A stretch of 64,000 bases of DNA from Microbacterium hominis (GCF_013282805.1 NZ_CP054038.1:2542001-2606000); one strand, 5' to 3'. Numbered from the stretch's first letter, positions 36,507 to 45,656 are shown. The notes: a model not told the origin generated them from the letters alone. A program made the numbers and translations.

Positions 36507-37724
36507 TCAGGGTTCGACGGGCGCCGCGACACGCCGCGGACGCACCGGTACACGCACCAGCCGCACGATCGCCCACGCGAACAGGGCGACCAGCAGCAGG
36601 TTGCGCACCGTGATGAGGATCACCAGGGCCGGGTTCACCACGAGCAGCGCGTCGTACAGCCACGGGAAGAGGAGCTGGGTGAGCAGCAGGGTCGCGAGGG
36701 CGAGCACCGCGGGCATGCGCCAGCGACGACGGTCGAGCACCAGCGCGAGAACGAGCGGGGGGATGAGCCAGGCCAGGTACTGCGGGGAGCCGACCTTGTT
36801 GAGCACGATGAACCCGAGCACCAGGGCGAGGGCGAGCGGAGGCAGCAGCCGTGCGGCGCTCGCACGGCGCCACGCCTTCGCGGCGCCCACGGCGGTGATC
36901 GCGCCCATCCCGACCGCCAGCACCGGCGTCATCGCGGCGATCACCGGATCGATGAAGGGCCCCGTGATCTGGAAGGTCACCATGTCGGCGTCGTAATAGA
37001 CCCAGGCGCCCGGGTCTCCGAGCATCGCGAGCCACAGGTAGCCGGTGCTCACCGGCGCCTCCACCTGCAGGCCGCGCGCGGCCTGATCGCCCACGAAGCT
37101 GAAGACGTTGCGGGCACCGCCGAGCAGCACGACGGCCAGACCCACCGCCGCGGTGACCACCGCCGCCCCGCCCACGATCGCGAGCCTGCGCCGCACGGCG
37201 ATGAGCGCAGCCGCCAGGAGCGCCGCCGGCCACACCTTCAGCCAGGTCGCGGCCGCCAGCAGCGCCGCGGCCAGCCACGGGCGGCCGAACACCCACAGCA
37301 GCCCGGCGATGGCGAGCGGCACGGTGAGGGCGTCGAGTCGGAACATCCCCACCCCGCCCAGAGCGAGCGCCGCGGCGAGCCAGAACCACGCGGCGCGCAC
37401 GCGGCCTCGCGAACGGGCGTCGCCGACGAGCATCGCGAAGACCGCCGCGTCGGCGGCGGTGACGAGCAGCCCCCACGCGAGCGTGTAGTCGCCCACGAGC
37501 ACCATGACGCCGCGCGCGAGGAGCATCGGGAGGAGGGCGAACGCGGGGTACACCCAGCCGATCGTGACGCCCGGCACCTCGATGCCGAACACCACCTGGT
37601 CGGCCCACCAGCGGTAGAGCTGGTCGACATCCCACGAGGCGGCTTTCGCGTCGGCGAAGCCGAGGGCGATGAGCGCGACGTGCACGAGCGCGAACGCCCC
37701 CCACAACGCCGCCCGCCTCGACAC
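36507..37724 (-). CDS. GT87-type membrane glycosyltransferase
   Basis: 405 residues with about ten membrane helices. WDVDQLYRWW in the first extracytoplasmic loop carries the acidic residues expected of GT-C enzymes, and VLNKVGSPQYLAWLIPP the C-terminal loop motif seen in polyprenol-phosphate-mannose-dependent mannosyltransferases. It probably adds a sugar to a cell-envelope lipid. The GTG at 37724 has GGAGG five bases upstream. Confidence 0.85.
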   Translation of the reverse strand: MSRRAALWGAFALVHVALIALGFADAKAASWDVDQLYRWWADQVVFGIEVPGVTIGWVYPAFALLPMLLARGVMVLVGDYTLAWGLLVTAADAAVFAMLVGDARSRGRVRAAWFWLAAALALGGVGMFRLDALTVPLAIAGLLWVFGRPWLAAALLAAATWLKVWPAALLAAALIAVRRRLAIVGGAAVVTAAVGLAVVLLGGARNVFSFVGDQAARGLQVEAPVSTGYLWLAMLGDPGAWVYYDADMVTFQITGPFIDPVIAAMTPVLAVGMGAITAVGAAKAWRRASAARLLPPLALALVLGFIVLNKVGSPQYLAWLIPPLVLALVLDRRRWRMPAVLALATLLLTQLLFPWLYDALLVVNPALVILITVRNLLLVALFAWAIVRLVRVPVRPRRVAAPVEP

Positions 37725-37810
37725 GCCTCCATCGTACGGACCCTCGCGGTTCGGAGCGCCCACGCTCGGCGGGGCGACGGCGTGGCGGTCCGCGGTTGCG
37801 GGCGCCGCGG

Positions 37811-38656
37811 TCAGCGCGCGAGCGCCTCGGCGACGGCGCGGGGAAGGGCCGCGGCGACGTCGGACGCGGTGATCGGCCCGCCCGCCGGCCCCAGGGCGCC
37901 GGCCGCGAGCGTGGCGGCGCGGCCGTGCAGCCACACCCCCGCCGCCGCCGCACGCGCGAGCGCCTCGCCGTGCGCCGCGGTGCCGGCGACGACCGCGCCG
38001 ATCGCCCCGGCCAGCACATCGCCGGTTCCCGCGGCCGCCAGCCACGGCGTTCCGGCGTCGACGACGATCGCCTCCGCGTCGGGCGCGGCGACCACGGTCT
38101 GCGCCCCCTTGAGAACGACCACGCCCCGCAGGGCGCGCGCGGTCTCGGCCGCGGCGTCGATGCGGGCGGCGAGGCCGGGCGCGGCATCCCCTCCCGTCGG
38201 GGCGGCGAGACCGAGCGCGGACCGCAGCCGCGCATGCTCGCCCGCGTGCGGCGTGACGATGAGCGGCGCGGTCGCTGCCGGAGCGAGATCGAGAGCTCCG
38301 GCATCGACGACCACCGGCACGGGGCCGGCGAGGACCTCGCCGAGCGTCGCCGCCTCGTCGTCGTCGCGGTCGGCGGCATCCGTGCCCGATCCGATCAGCC
38401 ACGCCTGCACCCGCCCCGCCGCGACGACCGTCTCCGGCCGACGCGCGAGCACGAGCGCCGTCGGACGGTCGGGCCCGAGATAGCGCACCATGCCGACGCC
38501 GGTGCGCCACGCCGCCTCCACGCCCAGCACGGCAGCCCCCGGATAGCGCTGCGACCCGGTGCGCACCCCGAGCACGCCCCGGGAATACTTGTCGTCGTCG
38601 CCTGTTGGCCTGCGGAGGACCTGCGCCGTGTCGGTGCGGTTCCACGTCACGGACAT
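37811..38656 (-). CDS. nnrD: ADP-dependent NAD(P)H-hydrate dehydratase
   Basis: 281 residues, ribokinase fold. KYSRGVLGVRTGSQRYPGAA, VVVDAGALDL, TPHAGEHARL, VVLKGAQTVV and AGTGDVLAGAIG are the NnrD signature blocks. Repairs damaged NAD(P)H. The NnrE epimerase domain is not fused here. TAGGGT (38663-38668) ends six bases before the ATG. Confidence 0.95.
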   Translation of the reverse strand: MSVTWNRTDTAQVLRRPTGDDDKYSRGVLGVRTGSQRYPGAAVLGVEAAWRTGVGMVRYLGPDRPTALVLARRPETVVAAGRVQAWLIGSGTDAADRDDDEAATLGEVLAGPVPVVVDAGALDLAPAATAPLIVTPHAGEHARLRSALGLAAPTGGDAAPGLAARIDAAAETARALRGVVVLKGAQTVVAAPDAEAIVVDAGTPWLAAAGTGDVLAGAIGAVVAGTAAHGEALARAAAAGVWLHGRAATLAAGALGPAGGPITASDVAAALPRAVAEALAR

Positions 38657-38712
38657 GACGCCACCCTATCCACCGGCCGGATCCCCGACCGCCGCCGCTT
38701 CGAATCGAGACC

Positions 38713-39804
38713 ATGAGCCTGCTGTTCACGCCCCTGACCGTCGGATCGGTCACCGCCCGCAACCGCCTGTGGGTCGCGCCGATGTGCCAGTACAGCGCCG
38801 TCGACGGGATGCCGCAGGAGTGGCACCACGTTCACCTCGCGCAGTTCGCCTCGGGCGGGGCGGGGATCGTCATCGCCGAGGCCACCGCAGTGACCCCCGA
38901 GGGGCGGATCTCCCCCGACGATACCGGCCTGTGGAACGACGCCCAGCGCGACGCCTGGGCGCCGATCGCGGCGGCCATCCGCTCGCGCGGCGCCGTGCCC
39001 GGCATCCAGCTCGCGCACGCCGGCCGCAAGGCCTCCACCTTCGCCCCCTTCGCCCCCGAACGCGGGTCGGTGCCCGCGGGCGCGGGCGGATGGCAGACCG
39101 TGGCCCCCTCGGCGATCGCGTTCGACGGGCTCGCGGCGCCGGTCGCGCTCGACCTCGCCGGCATCGACCGCGTCATCGCGGACTTCGCCGCCGCCGCGAC
39201 CCGCGCCCGGGCGGCCGGGTTCGAGGTGCTCGAGGTGCACGCCGCGCACGGCTATCTGCTTCACCAGTTCCTCTCCCCGCTGTCGAATCTGCGCGACGAC
39301 GAGTACGGCGGTTCGCTCGAGAACCGCGCACGCCTGCTCCTGCGGGTGGTCGATGCGGTGCGGGATGCCGCACCCGACGCGACGCTGTTCGTGAGGTTTT
39401 CGGGATCGGACGCCGCTCCCGGCGGATGGGACGCCGCGCAGACGGCGACCGTGGCAGGGTGGGCCGCGCGGCGCGGCGCCCGGTTCTTCGACATCTCCAG
39501 CGGCGGTCTCGTCGCACACCAGCAGATCACGCCCGGGCCCGGTTACCAGGTCGGCTACGCCGCACAGGTGCGCGCCGACGCCGGAGTGCCGGTGAGCGCG
39601 GTCGGCATGATCGACGACGCCGCCCAGGCGGAGGCCGTGCTCGCCGCCGGCGACGCGGATGCGATCATGGCCGGTCGCGAGTGGCTGCGCGACCCGCACT
39701 ACGCGCTGCGCGCCGCCGGCGAGCTCGGCGACGCCATCGACTACTGGCCGCCGCAGTACGTGCGCGCCCGTCGCCGCCGCGAGGCGCCCGTGAATCGCGG
39801 GTGA
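38713..39804 (+). CDS. Old-yellow-enzyme NADH:flavin oxidoreductase (YqjM-like)
   Basis: 363 residues, FMN-dependent TIM barrel. WVAPMCQYSAVDGMPQEWH has the thermophilic-type Cys of the YqjM/NamA class, QLAHAGRKAS the FMN contacts, and EVHAAHGYLLHQFLSPLSN the active-site HxxH region. Reduces alpha,beta-unsaturated carbonyls. Divergent from nnrD with a 56-base gap. Confidence 0.95.
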   Translation: MSLLFTPLTVGSVTARNRLWVAPMCQYSAVDGMPQEWHHVHLAQFASGGAGIVIAEATAVTPEGRISPDDTGLWNDAQRDAWAPIAAAIRSRGAVPGIQLAHAGRKASTFAPFAPERGSVPAGAGGWQTVAPSAIAFDGLAAPVALDLAGIDRVIADFAAAATRARAAGFEVLEVHAAHGYLLHQFLSPLSNLRDDEYGGSLENRARLLLRVVDAVRDAAPDATLFVRFSGSDAAPGGWDAAQTATVAGWAARRGARFFDISSGGLVAHQQITPGPGYQVGYAAQVRADAGVPVSAVGMIDDAAQAEAVLAAGDADAIMAGREWLRDPHYALRAAGELGDAIDYWPPQYVRARRRREAPVNRG

Positions 39805-39824
39805 ACGACAGGTGAGCGGCCCCG

Positions 39825-39922
39825 GAGTCGCGGGCGGGCCGCGGGTGCGCCGCCCCTCCGCCGCGGGCGCGCCGCGGGTGCGCCGCCCCTGAGTCGCGGG
39901 CGGGCCGCGGGTGCGCCGCCCC
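39825..39922. repeat. Three tandem copies of a 32-33 bp GC-rich unit
   Basis: Units begin GAGTCGCGGGCGGGCCGCGG and end GGTGCGCCGCCCC, at 39825-39856, 39857-39889 and 39890-39922. The middle one differs in its first half. They lie just after the oxidoreductase stop codon and before a terminator hairpin; no gene is evident. Confidence 0.85.
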
Positions 39923-39931
39923 CGATGCGAC

Positions 39932-39965
39932 GAGCCCGCCGCGCGCACAGGCGCACGGCGGGCTC
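39932..39965. terminator. Convergent terminator
   Basis: GAGCCCGCCG (39932-39941) pairs with CGGCGGGCTC (39956-39965). It serves the oxidoreductase gene and the CNNM operon facing it. Confidence 0.7.
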
Positions 39966-39986
39966 GCACGGTGTCGGCGGCTCAGC

Positions 39987-41045
39987 TCATCGCAGACCGC
40001 GGCGGGTGGCATCCTGCACTTCGCCGACGAGCTCCTCGATGATGTCTTCCAGGAAGAGCACCGCGGTCGTCTCCCCCGACTCGTCGCGCACCTGCGCGAG
40101 GTGCCGGCCGGCCCGGCGCATGAGCGCGAGGGCATCCTCGAGATCGGTGGTCTCCAGCACCGGCACCATGTGATGGATGCGCTTGGCGGGGATGGGCACC
40201 GAGACCTCGTGCGCGGCATCCGGCCCCTCGGCCGCCCGCAGGATGTCCTTGAGGTGCACGTAGCCGCGCGGAGCGCCCACCTCGTCGACGATCACGTACC
40301 GGGAGAATCCGTGCTTGGCCACCGCCCGCTCGATCTGATGCGGGGTGGTCGTCGCGGGCAGCGTGATGAGGCTCGCGAGCGGCACGGCGACGTCCTTCGC
40401 CTTCTTGTCGGTGAACTCCACCACCGCCGCCACGGTGCCGGCCGCATCGTCGAGCACGCCCTCGATGCGGGACTGGTTCACGATCGTCGCGACCTCCTCG
40501 AGCGTGAAGGTCGAGGCGGCCTCGTCCTTCGGCTCGACGCGGAACAGGCGCACCACGTGGTTGGCGATCCAGTTGAGCGTGACGATCACGGGGTGGAAGA
40601 CCTTCGACACCCACACCAGCGGGGTGGCGAGCATCAGCACGGAACGGTCGGGCACCGAGAACGCGAGGTTCTTCGGCACCATCTCGCCGAACACCACGTG
40701 CAGATAGGACACCACCAGCAGGGCGATGACGAACGCGATGACGTCGACGGTGCCCTCCGCCATGCCGGTGAGCTTCAGCGGCTCGGCCAGCAGGTGGTGG
40801 ATCGCGGGCTCGGAGACGTTCAGGATCAGCAGCGAGCAGATCGTGATGCCGAGCTGACTGGTCGCCAGCATGAGCGTCGCGTGCTCCATGGCGTACAGCG
40901 CCGTCTTGGCCGCGCGGGAGCCTTTCTCGGCGAGCGGCTCGATCTGCGAGCGCCGCGCGGAGATGACCGCGAACTCGGCGCCCACGAAGAAGGCGTTAGC
41001 GATCAGCAGCACGAACAGCCAGGCAAGTCCTGCCCAATCGCTCAT
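39987..41045 (-). CDS. CNNM/CBS-domain membrane protein (CorC/HlyC family), second of a pair
   Basis: 352 residues. A CNNM (DUF21) membrane domain comes first (VLLIANAFFVGAEFAVISAR, then ATSQLGITICSLLI, then VFGEMVPKNLAFS), followed by two CBS repeats (about 215-335: DVAVPLASLITLP, VIVDEVGAPRGYV, LEDIIEELVGEV). The C-terminal CorC_HlyC domain is missing, unlike its neighbour. Family members move Mg2+/Na+ or regulate such transport. Start overlaps the stop of the upstream paralogue (ATGA), so they probably form a heterodimer. Confidence 0.92.
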   Translation of the reverse strand: MSDWAGLAWLFVLLIANAFFVGAEFAVISARRSQIEPLAEKGSRAAKTALYAMEHATLMLATSQLGITICSLLILNVSEPAIHHLLAEPLKLTGMAEGTVDVIAFVIALLVVSYLHVVFGEMVPKNLAFSVPDRSVLMLATPLVWVSKVFHPVIVTLNWIANHVVRLFRVEPKDEAASTFTLEEVATIVNQSRIEGVLDDAAGTVAAVVEFTDKKAKDVAVPLASLITLPATTTPHQIERAVAKHGFSRYVIVDEVGAPRGYVHLKDILRAAEGPDAAHEVSVPIPAKRIHHMVPVLETTDLEDALALMRRAGRHLAQVRDESGETTAVLFLEDIIEELVGEVQDATRRGLR

Positions 41046-42379
41046 CGCGCACCCCCTTCCTCGGCGGCCGCGGCGTGGTCGGCGGGCACCGGGGTGGGCG
41101 TGAAGCGCACGCGGTCGACGCGACGGCCGTCCATGCGCTGCACCTCGAGGGTGCCGTCCTCCAGCTCCAGGCGATCCCCGACGACGGGGATGCGCTCGAG
41201 CACGCTCATGACGAACCCGCCGACGGTGTCGTAGACATCGCTCTCCGGAATGCGGATGCCGGTGCGGTCGAGCACCTCATCGGGGCGCAGCTCGCCCGGG
41301 AAGAGCACGGAGCCCGCGGCCCGCACCACGTCGGCGCGGCGGCGGTCGTGCTCGTCGAGCACCTCGCCGACGATCTCCTCGACGAGGTCTTCGAGCGTGA
41401 CGACGCCGGCGGTGCCGCCGTACTCGTCGACGACGATCGCCATCTGGTAGCCCCGCGCCCGCAGCTCCGACACGAGCGCGTCGAGGTGCACGGCCTCGGG
41501 CACCCGCAGCGGCTCGGTCGAGAGGGCGCCGGCGGGCACCTCCATGCGCTTGGCGCGCGGCACGCCGACGGCGGCCTTCAGGTGCACGATGCCGGTGATG
41601 TCGTCCATCGATTCGTCGAACACGGGGAACCGGCTGTGCCCGGTGCGACGGGCGAGCTGGATGACCTCTTCGACCGGCTCGTCGGCCGCGATCGCGTGGA
41701 TGCTGGGCCTCGGCGTCATCACGTCGGCCGCGGTCAGGCGCGCGAAGGTGAGACTGCGATCCAGCAGCGACGCGGTGTCCTCCTCGAGGACGCCCGCGCT
41801 GGCGGAGCGGCGCACGAGACTGGACAGCTCCTCGGCCGTGCGCGCGCCGGACAGCTCCTCCTTGGGCTCGATGCCGAGCGCGCGCAGCACGCCGTTCGCG
41901 CTGCCGTTGAGCACGACGATCGCCGGGCGGAACACCGTCGTGAAGGCGACCTGGAACGGCATCACGAGCTTGGCGGTCTGGCGCGGGATCGCCAGGGCGA
42001 AGTTCTTGGGGACGAGCTCGCCGAGGATCATCGACAGGATCGTCGCGGTGGAGATCGCGACGATCACGGCGACCGGCGAGACCAGGCCGGCCGGCATCCC
42101 CCAGGCCTCGAAGACGGGACGCAGGAGGTTGGAGATCGCCGGCTCCATCGTGTAGCCGGTCAGCAGCGTGGTGAGCGTGATGCCCAGCTGCGCGCTGGAC
42201 AGATGCGTCGAGGTGATCTTGAGAGCGCTGATGGTCAGCGCGAGTCGGGTCTCACCGGCATCCCGGCGCGCTTCGAGGTCCGCGCGATCGAGGTTCACCA
42301 GCGCGAACTCGCTGGCGACGAACAAGCCGGTTCCGACTGTGAGCAGGAGCCCCACGCCCAACATGACGTAATCCATCAC
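41042..42379 (-). CDS. CNNM/CBS-domain membrane protein with CorC_HlyC domain
   Basis: 445 residues. CNNM domain ([47 protein letters not shown]), two CBS repeats (about 210-335: [31 protein letters not shown]), and a C-terminal CorC_HlyC domain (about 350-430). Likely a Mg2+/Co2+-related exporter, paired with the shorter paralogue that follows. Either of two consecutive ATGs could start it. Confidence 0.93.
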   Translation of the reverse strand: MMDYVMLGVGLLLTVGTGLFVASEFALVNLDRADLEARRDAGETRLALTISALKITSTHLSSAQLGITLTTLLTGYTMEPAISNLLRPVFEAWGMPAGLVSPVAVIVAISTATILSMILGELVPKNFALAIPRQTAKLVMPFQVAFTTVFRPAIVVLNGSANGVLRALGIEPKEELSGARTAEELSSLVRRSASAGVLEEDTASLLDRSLTFARLTAADVMTPRPSIHAIAADEPVEEVIQLARRTGHSRFPVFDESMDDITGIVHLKAAVGVPRAKRMEVPAGALSTEPLRVPEAVHLDALVSELRARGYQMAIVVDEYGGTAGVVTLEDLVEEIVGEVLDEHDRRRADVVRAAGSVLFPGELRPDEVLDRTGIRIPESDVYDTVGGFVMSVLERIPVVGDRLELEDGTLEVQRMDGRRVDRVRFTPTPVPADHAAAAEEGGAR

Positions 42380-42821
42380 GCATCACCTCCCTTCGTGCGG
42401 GAGGCGGGTCGGTGGGGCGAGCGTCTGCAACTAGGAGGGTCGTCCATCGTGCCGACAAGTCTACGACAGCCGACCGACGTTGCCGACGGTCGGCTGTGCT
42501 TTCGCGCGCGCGGCGCGGACGCGCACACGCGAGTCCCACGACCGCGGCAGGCTCCGGCATCCGCGCCACCGCGCAGCACCCCCACCCCACGACCGCGGCA
42601 GGCTCCGGCATCCGCGCCACCGCGCAGCACCCCCACCCCACGACCGCGGCAGGTTCCGGCATCCGCGCCACCGATCGACGCAGCGGATGCCGCGAACTGC
42701 CGCGCTCGAGTGCTCGCCGGGGCCCTGCATCGTCGCCTCCCCCGCGTCGATTCGCGCGGAGTCCGTCCACAGACGCGCCCGCGTGCCGCGCCAGCGGCGT
42801 GCGAGCGGGAGCCTGGGGCAA
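42380..42821. other. Gene-free 442-base stretch holding repeat locus A
   Basis: Between the CNNM operon start and the AbiEi-like gene I see no credible gene. The first ~150 bases must hold the CNNM promoter, read leftward. Then comes repeat locus A (42535-42708) and about 110 bases leading into the AbiEi-like gene, without a clear Shine-Dalgarno or -10. Confidence 0.7.
42535..42708. repeat. Repeat locus A: three 51-bp tandem units, left of the AbiEi-like gene
   Basis: Units begin CCCACGACCGCGGCAGG and repeat with an exact period of 51 bases (starts 42535, 42586, 42637). The third diverges after GCGCCACCG into a tail, ATCGACGCAGCGGATGCCGC and so on, ending at 42708. The last 123 bases (42586-42708) are the same as locus B but for one base (T for C in the third unit). 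Confidence 0.92.
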
Positions 42822-43775
42822 ATGCGTGCCATCGAATCCGTTCCCCTCGAGATCGTTCGGCGTGCCGGGCGCGCCGACCCCATCGACGACCGCAGACTGC
42901 GCAAGCTCATCGAGGCGGGCAGCTGGACCCGGATCGGGCCCGGCGCATTCACGGCCTCCGAACCGTGGAACGCACTCCGGCCGATCGAGCGTCACCGCGT
43001 GCGGGTGCTCGAGGCCGCGCGCCGGATGCGTCCGGGCGCACTGTTCTCGCACCTCTCGGCAGCGGCGCTGCTCGACATCGATGTGCTCGGTGCATGGCCC
43101 CAGCGCGTCGAGATCACGATCCCGGCGGCCCGCGGCGGTCGCTCGAGCGGACTGATCGTGCGTCATGCCGTGAACTCCGGCACGCCTGAGACGTCGAGTT
43201 TCGGCGTCCATCGCGTCACGACGCCCGCCCAGACCGCACTGGACCTCGCGCGGATCCTCCCGTTCGCCAGAGCGGTCTCGATCCTCGACCAGGCACTGTG
43301 GACCGCCCGTCCGGGTGGGCCGCTCGCCACGCGCGATGAGATCCTCGCGCTATGGGACGGCGCCCCTCACCGGGGCAACCCGCGCGCGCTGCGCGCGATC
43401 GAGTTCGCGAACCCCCTCGCCGCGAACCCGCGCGAATCGCAGAGTCGTGTCGTGCTCGCCCAGCTCGGCTTTCCGTGGCCGCGCCTGCAGGAGCGCCGCG
43501 TGCTGCGCAGCGGCCGCGTCGTATTCGGCGACTTCTACTTCCCCGAACACGATCATTGGGGTGAGTTCGATGGGGAGGGCAAGTACCGCAGCCCCGAGTT
43601 CGGCTCGACGCGGGATGCCGCGCAGATCGTCATCGACGAGAAGAACCGCGAGAACGAGATCCGTCGCGAGGTGCGCGGCTTCTCCCGCTGGGAACCGGCC
43701 GACGCAGACCACCCGCGCCGTCTGTACGACATCCTCGTCGCCGACGGGCTGCCGAGCGCACTCCCGCGCCCCTGA
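42822..43775 (+). CDS. AbiEi-like winged-helix protein with a nuclease-like C-terminal domain
   Basis: 317 residues. The N-terminal half looks like the AbiEi antitoxin type of winged helix (LRKLIEAGSWTRIGPGAF, GALFSHLSAAALLDID, VHRVTTPAQTALDLAR). The C-terminal third resembles DUF559/Vsr-type PD-(D/E)XK folds: SQSRVVLAQLGFPWP, GDFYFPEHDHWGEFDGEGKY, then IVIDEKNRENEIRREV. No toxin gene of AbiEii type is beside it, so it is a solitary unit. The gene sits between 123-bp direct repeats. Function in defence or regulation is inferred from the fold only. Upstream there is no strong ribosome site, so the start is less certain. Confidence 0.85.
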   Translation: MRAIESVPLEIVRRAGRADPIDDRRLRKLIEAGSWTRIGPGAFTASEPWNALRPIERHRVRVLEAARRMRPGALFSHLSAAALLDIDVLGAWPQRVEITIPAARGGRSSGLIVRHAVNSGTPETSSFGVHRVTTPAQTALDLARILPFARAVSILDQALWTARPGGPLATRDEILALWDGAPHRGNPRALRAIEFANPLAANPRESQSRVVLAQLGFPWPRLQERRVLRSGRVVFGDFYFPEHDHWGEFDGEGKYRSPEFGSTRDAAQIVIDEKNRENEIRREVRGFSRWEPADADHPRRLYDILVADGLPSALPRP

Positions 43776-43804
43776 AGCCCGTGGCGGGTCACGCGAGCGG
43801 TCGC

Positions 43805-43927
43805 CCCACGACCGCGGCAGGCTCCGGCATCCGCGCCACCGCGCAGCACCCCCACCCCACGACCGCGGCAGGCTCCGGCATCCGCGCCACCGATCGACGC
43901 AGCGGATGCCGCGAACTGCCGCGCTCG
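43805..43927. repeat. Repeat locus B: direct copy of locus A, right of the AbiEi-like gene
   Basis: 123 bases with two 51-bp units (starts 43805 and 43856) and the same tail as locus A, in the same orientation. It matches 42586-42708 at 122 of 123 positions. It begins 29 bases after the stop codon of the AbiEi-like gene. Confidence 0.92.
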
Positions 43928-43949
43928 TGGGAGCCGTCGCAAGACTCGC

Positions 43950-43993
43950 ACGCGGCGGGCACGCGGCGGGCACGCGGCGGGCACGCGGCGGGC
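43950..43993. repeat. Four tandem copies of an 11-bp unit
   Basis: ACGCGGCGGGC is repeated four times without change, just before the end of guaB1. It probably arose by slippage and may vary between strains. Confidence 0.85.
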
Positions 43994-44012
43994 CGGGCGC
44001 GCGGCGCGAGCC

Positions 44013-45479
44013 TCACCAGCTGACGGGGAGCGCCTTGCCCTCTTCGTAGCCGGCGGCGGACTGCAGACCGACCCGCGCGCGCTCGTGGAACTCGGCCACG
44101 GTCGCGGCGCCCGCGTACGTGAACGAGGACCGCACGCCCGACGTGATCATGTCGAGCAGATCCTCCAGACCCGGACGCAGCGGATCGAGGTAGATCTTCG
44201 ACGAGGAGATCCCCTCCGCGAACAGCTCCTTGCGGGCGAGCTCGTAGGGGTCCAGCCGGCCGAACCGCTCGTGCACGGCCTTGGTCGAGGCCATTCCCCA
44301 CGACTCCTTGTAGGCGCGGCCGTCGGCATCGATCCGCAGTTCGCCCGGGGCTTCGATCGTCCCGGCGAACCACGAGCCGATCATGACCGACGCCGCACCC
44401 GCCGCCAGCGCGAGGGCGACGTCGCGCGGGTAGCGCACGCCGCCGTCGGCCCACACGTGGGCGCCCATGATGCGCGCCGCTTCGGCGGCCTCGAGCACGG
44501 CCGAGAACTGGGGACGACCGACGGCCGTCATCATGCGCGTGGTGCACATGGCGCCGGGCCCGACGCCGACCTTGAGGATGTCCGCTCCCGCGGCGATGAG
44601 GTCGTGCACCCCTTCGGCGGTCACGATGTTCCCCGCCGCGATCGGGATGCCGAGCTTGAGGTCCGACACGGCCTGCAGCGCGCGCAGCATGCCGTCCTGG
44701 TGCCCGTGCGCCGTGTCCACCACGAGCACGTCGACGCCGGCTCCCGCCAGCGCCTTGGCCTTTGCCGCGACGTCGCCGTTGATGCCGATCGCGGCGGCGA
44801 CGATGAGCCGGCCGGACGCGTCGACGGCGGGGCGGTAGAGGGTGCCGCGCAGGGCGCTGCGCGCCGAGAGCGTGCCGACGAGGTGTCCGTGGTGGAGCAC
44901 GCACACGGTCTCGGCCCCGACCGCGGTGATGACGTCGAAGGCGTGGCGCGCACCGTCGATGTCGTCGGCGTCGATGGATGCCGCGCGACCGCGCGCGAGG
45001 TCGCCCAGCCGCGCATCGGGAAGAGCGGTGCCCAGCCGGGTGGCGGGCACCACGCCGAGGATGTCGTCGGCCGGCACGCCGCGCTCGCCGGCGCGGGAGG
45101 CGTCGGCGACCACGATGCCGTGGCCCTCCGTGGCGGGCAGCAGCCGCGCCGCGTCCGCGACCGTGGCATCGGGCGGGAGGATGAGCGGCGTGTCCCACAC
45201 GACCGGCTGCGATTTGACCCATCGGATGGCCGCGTCGAGGTCCTGCAGCGGCATGTCCTGGGGCAGCACCCCGAGCCCGCCGCGCCGGGCGAGCGTGGCC
45301 GCCAGGCGGGCGCCGGTCACGGAGTTCATGTTGGCGGCGACGAGGGGGATCGTCGCCGTCGTTCCGTCGCCTGGAGACAGGTCCACATCGAGGCGGCTCG
45401 TGATCGCCGAGCGCCGAGGAACCAGGAACACGTCCGAGTAGGTCAGATCGACGGTCGGACGTTCGCCGTAGAAGTCCAC
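44013..45479 (-). CDS. guaB1: GuaB1-type IMPDH-related enzyme, probable GMP reductase
   Basis: 488 residues. TIM barrel interrupted by two CBS repeats (about 95-210). LTYSDVFLVPRRS at the start, VDVLVVDTAHGHQDGML, and the loop GVGPGAMCTTRMM with the catalytic Cys are IMPDH/GMPR marks. The actinobacterial GuaB1 group is known in mycobacteria to act as a CBS-containing GMP reductase, not as IMPDH, and the motif GAMCTTR rather than GSICTTR supports that group. GTG start lies six bases after TAACCT. Confidence 0.92.
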   Translation of the reverse strand: MDFYGERPTVDLTYSDVFLVPRRSAITSRLDVDLSPGDGTTATIPLVAANMNSVTGARLAATLARRGGLGVLPQDMPLQDLDAAIRWVKSQPVVWDTPLILPPDATVADAARLLPATEGHGIVVADASRAGERGVPADDILGVVPATRLGTALPDARLGDLARGRAASIDADDIDGARHAFDVITAVGAETVCVLHHGHLVGTLSARSALRGTLYRPAVDASGRLIVAAAIGINGDVAAKAKALAGAGVDVLVVDTAHGHQDGMLRALQAVSDLKLGIPIAAGNIVTAEGVHDLIAAGADILKVGVGPGAMCTTRMMTAVGRPQFSAVLEAAEAARIMGAHVWADGGVRYPRDVALALAAGAASVMIGSWFAGTIEAPGELRIDADGRAYKESWGMASTKAVHERFGRLDPYELARKELFAEGISSSKIYLDPLRPGLEDLLDMITSGVRSSFTYAGAATVAEFHERARVGLQSAAGYEEGKALPVSW

Positions 45480-45485
45480 GCGTCA

Positions 45486-45514
45486 AGGTTAGTGATTCTT
45501 TCCCGTACCGATAA
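45486..45514 (-). promoter_or_regulatory. Promoter of guaB1
   Basis: TTATCG (45509-45514) and TAACCT (45486-45491) are 17 bases apart on the minus strand. The GTG start lies six bases after the -10, so the transcript is probably leaderless. The kgd gene diverges from here; a TAGGCT at about 45573 may be its -10, followed by a ~75-base leader. Confidence 0.65.
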
Positions 45515-45656
45515 TCCTTCGCGATCGTGCACGCGACGCTCAGGTTCGGCCGAGATCGGCCCTGCCAGACTGGGCTAGGCTTAACAGCCGTGCGCGCGGC
45601 CGCTTCTCGTCCGCGCGATCTCAACGATTTTCACCGAGGAAAGCAGGCGATTCAGC

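Noticed and set aside
42535..42708. Protein with 17-residue repeats on the minus strand
   Set aside because: The frame has no supported start and joins unrelated text on both sides; the same DNA repeats occur next to a different frame at the second locus.
42822..43775. Complete type IV AbiE toxin-antitoxin pair
   Set aside because: No AbiEii-like nucleotidyltransferase lies next to it; the neighbours are guaB1 and a CNNM operon.
42535..43927. CRISPR array
   Set aside because: Units are contiguous 51-bp tandem copies without spacers of varying sequence, and no cas gene is present.
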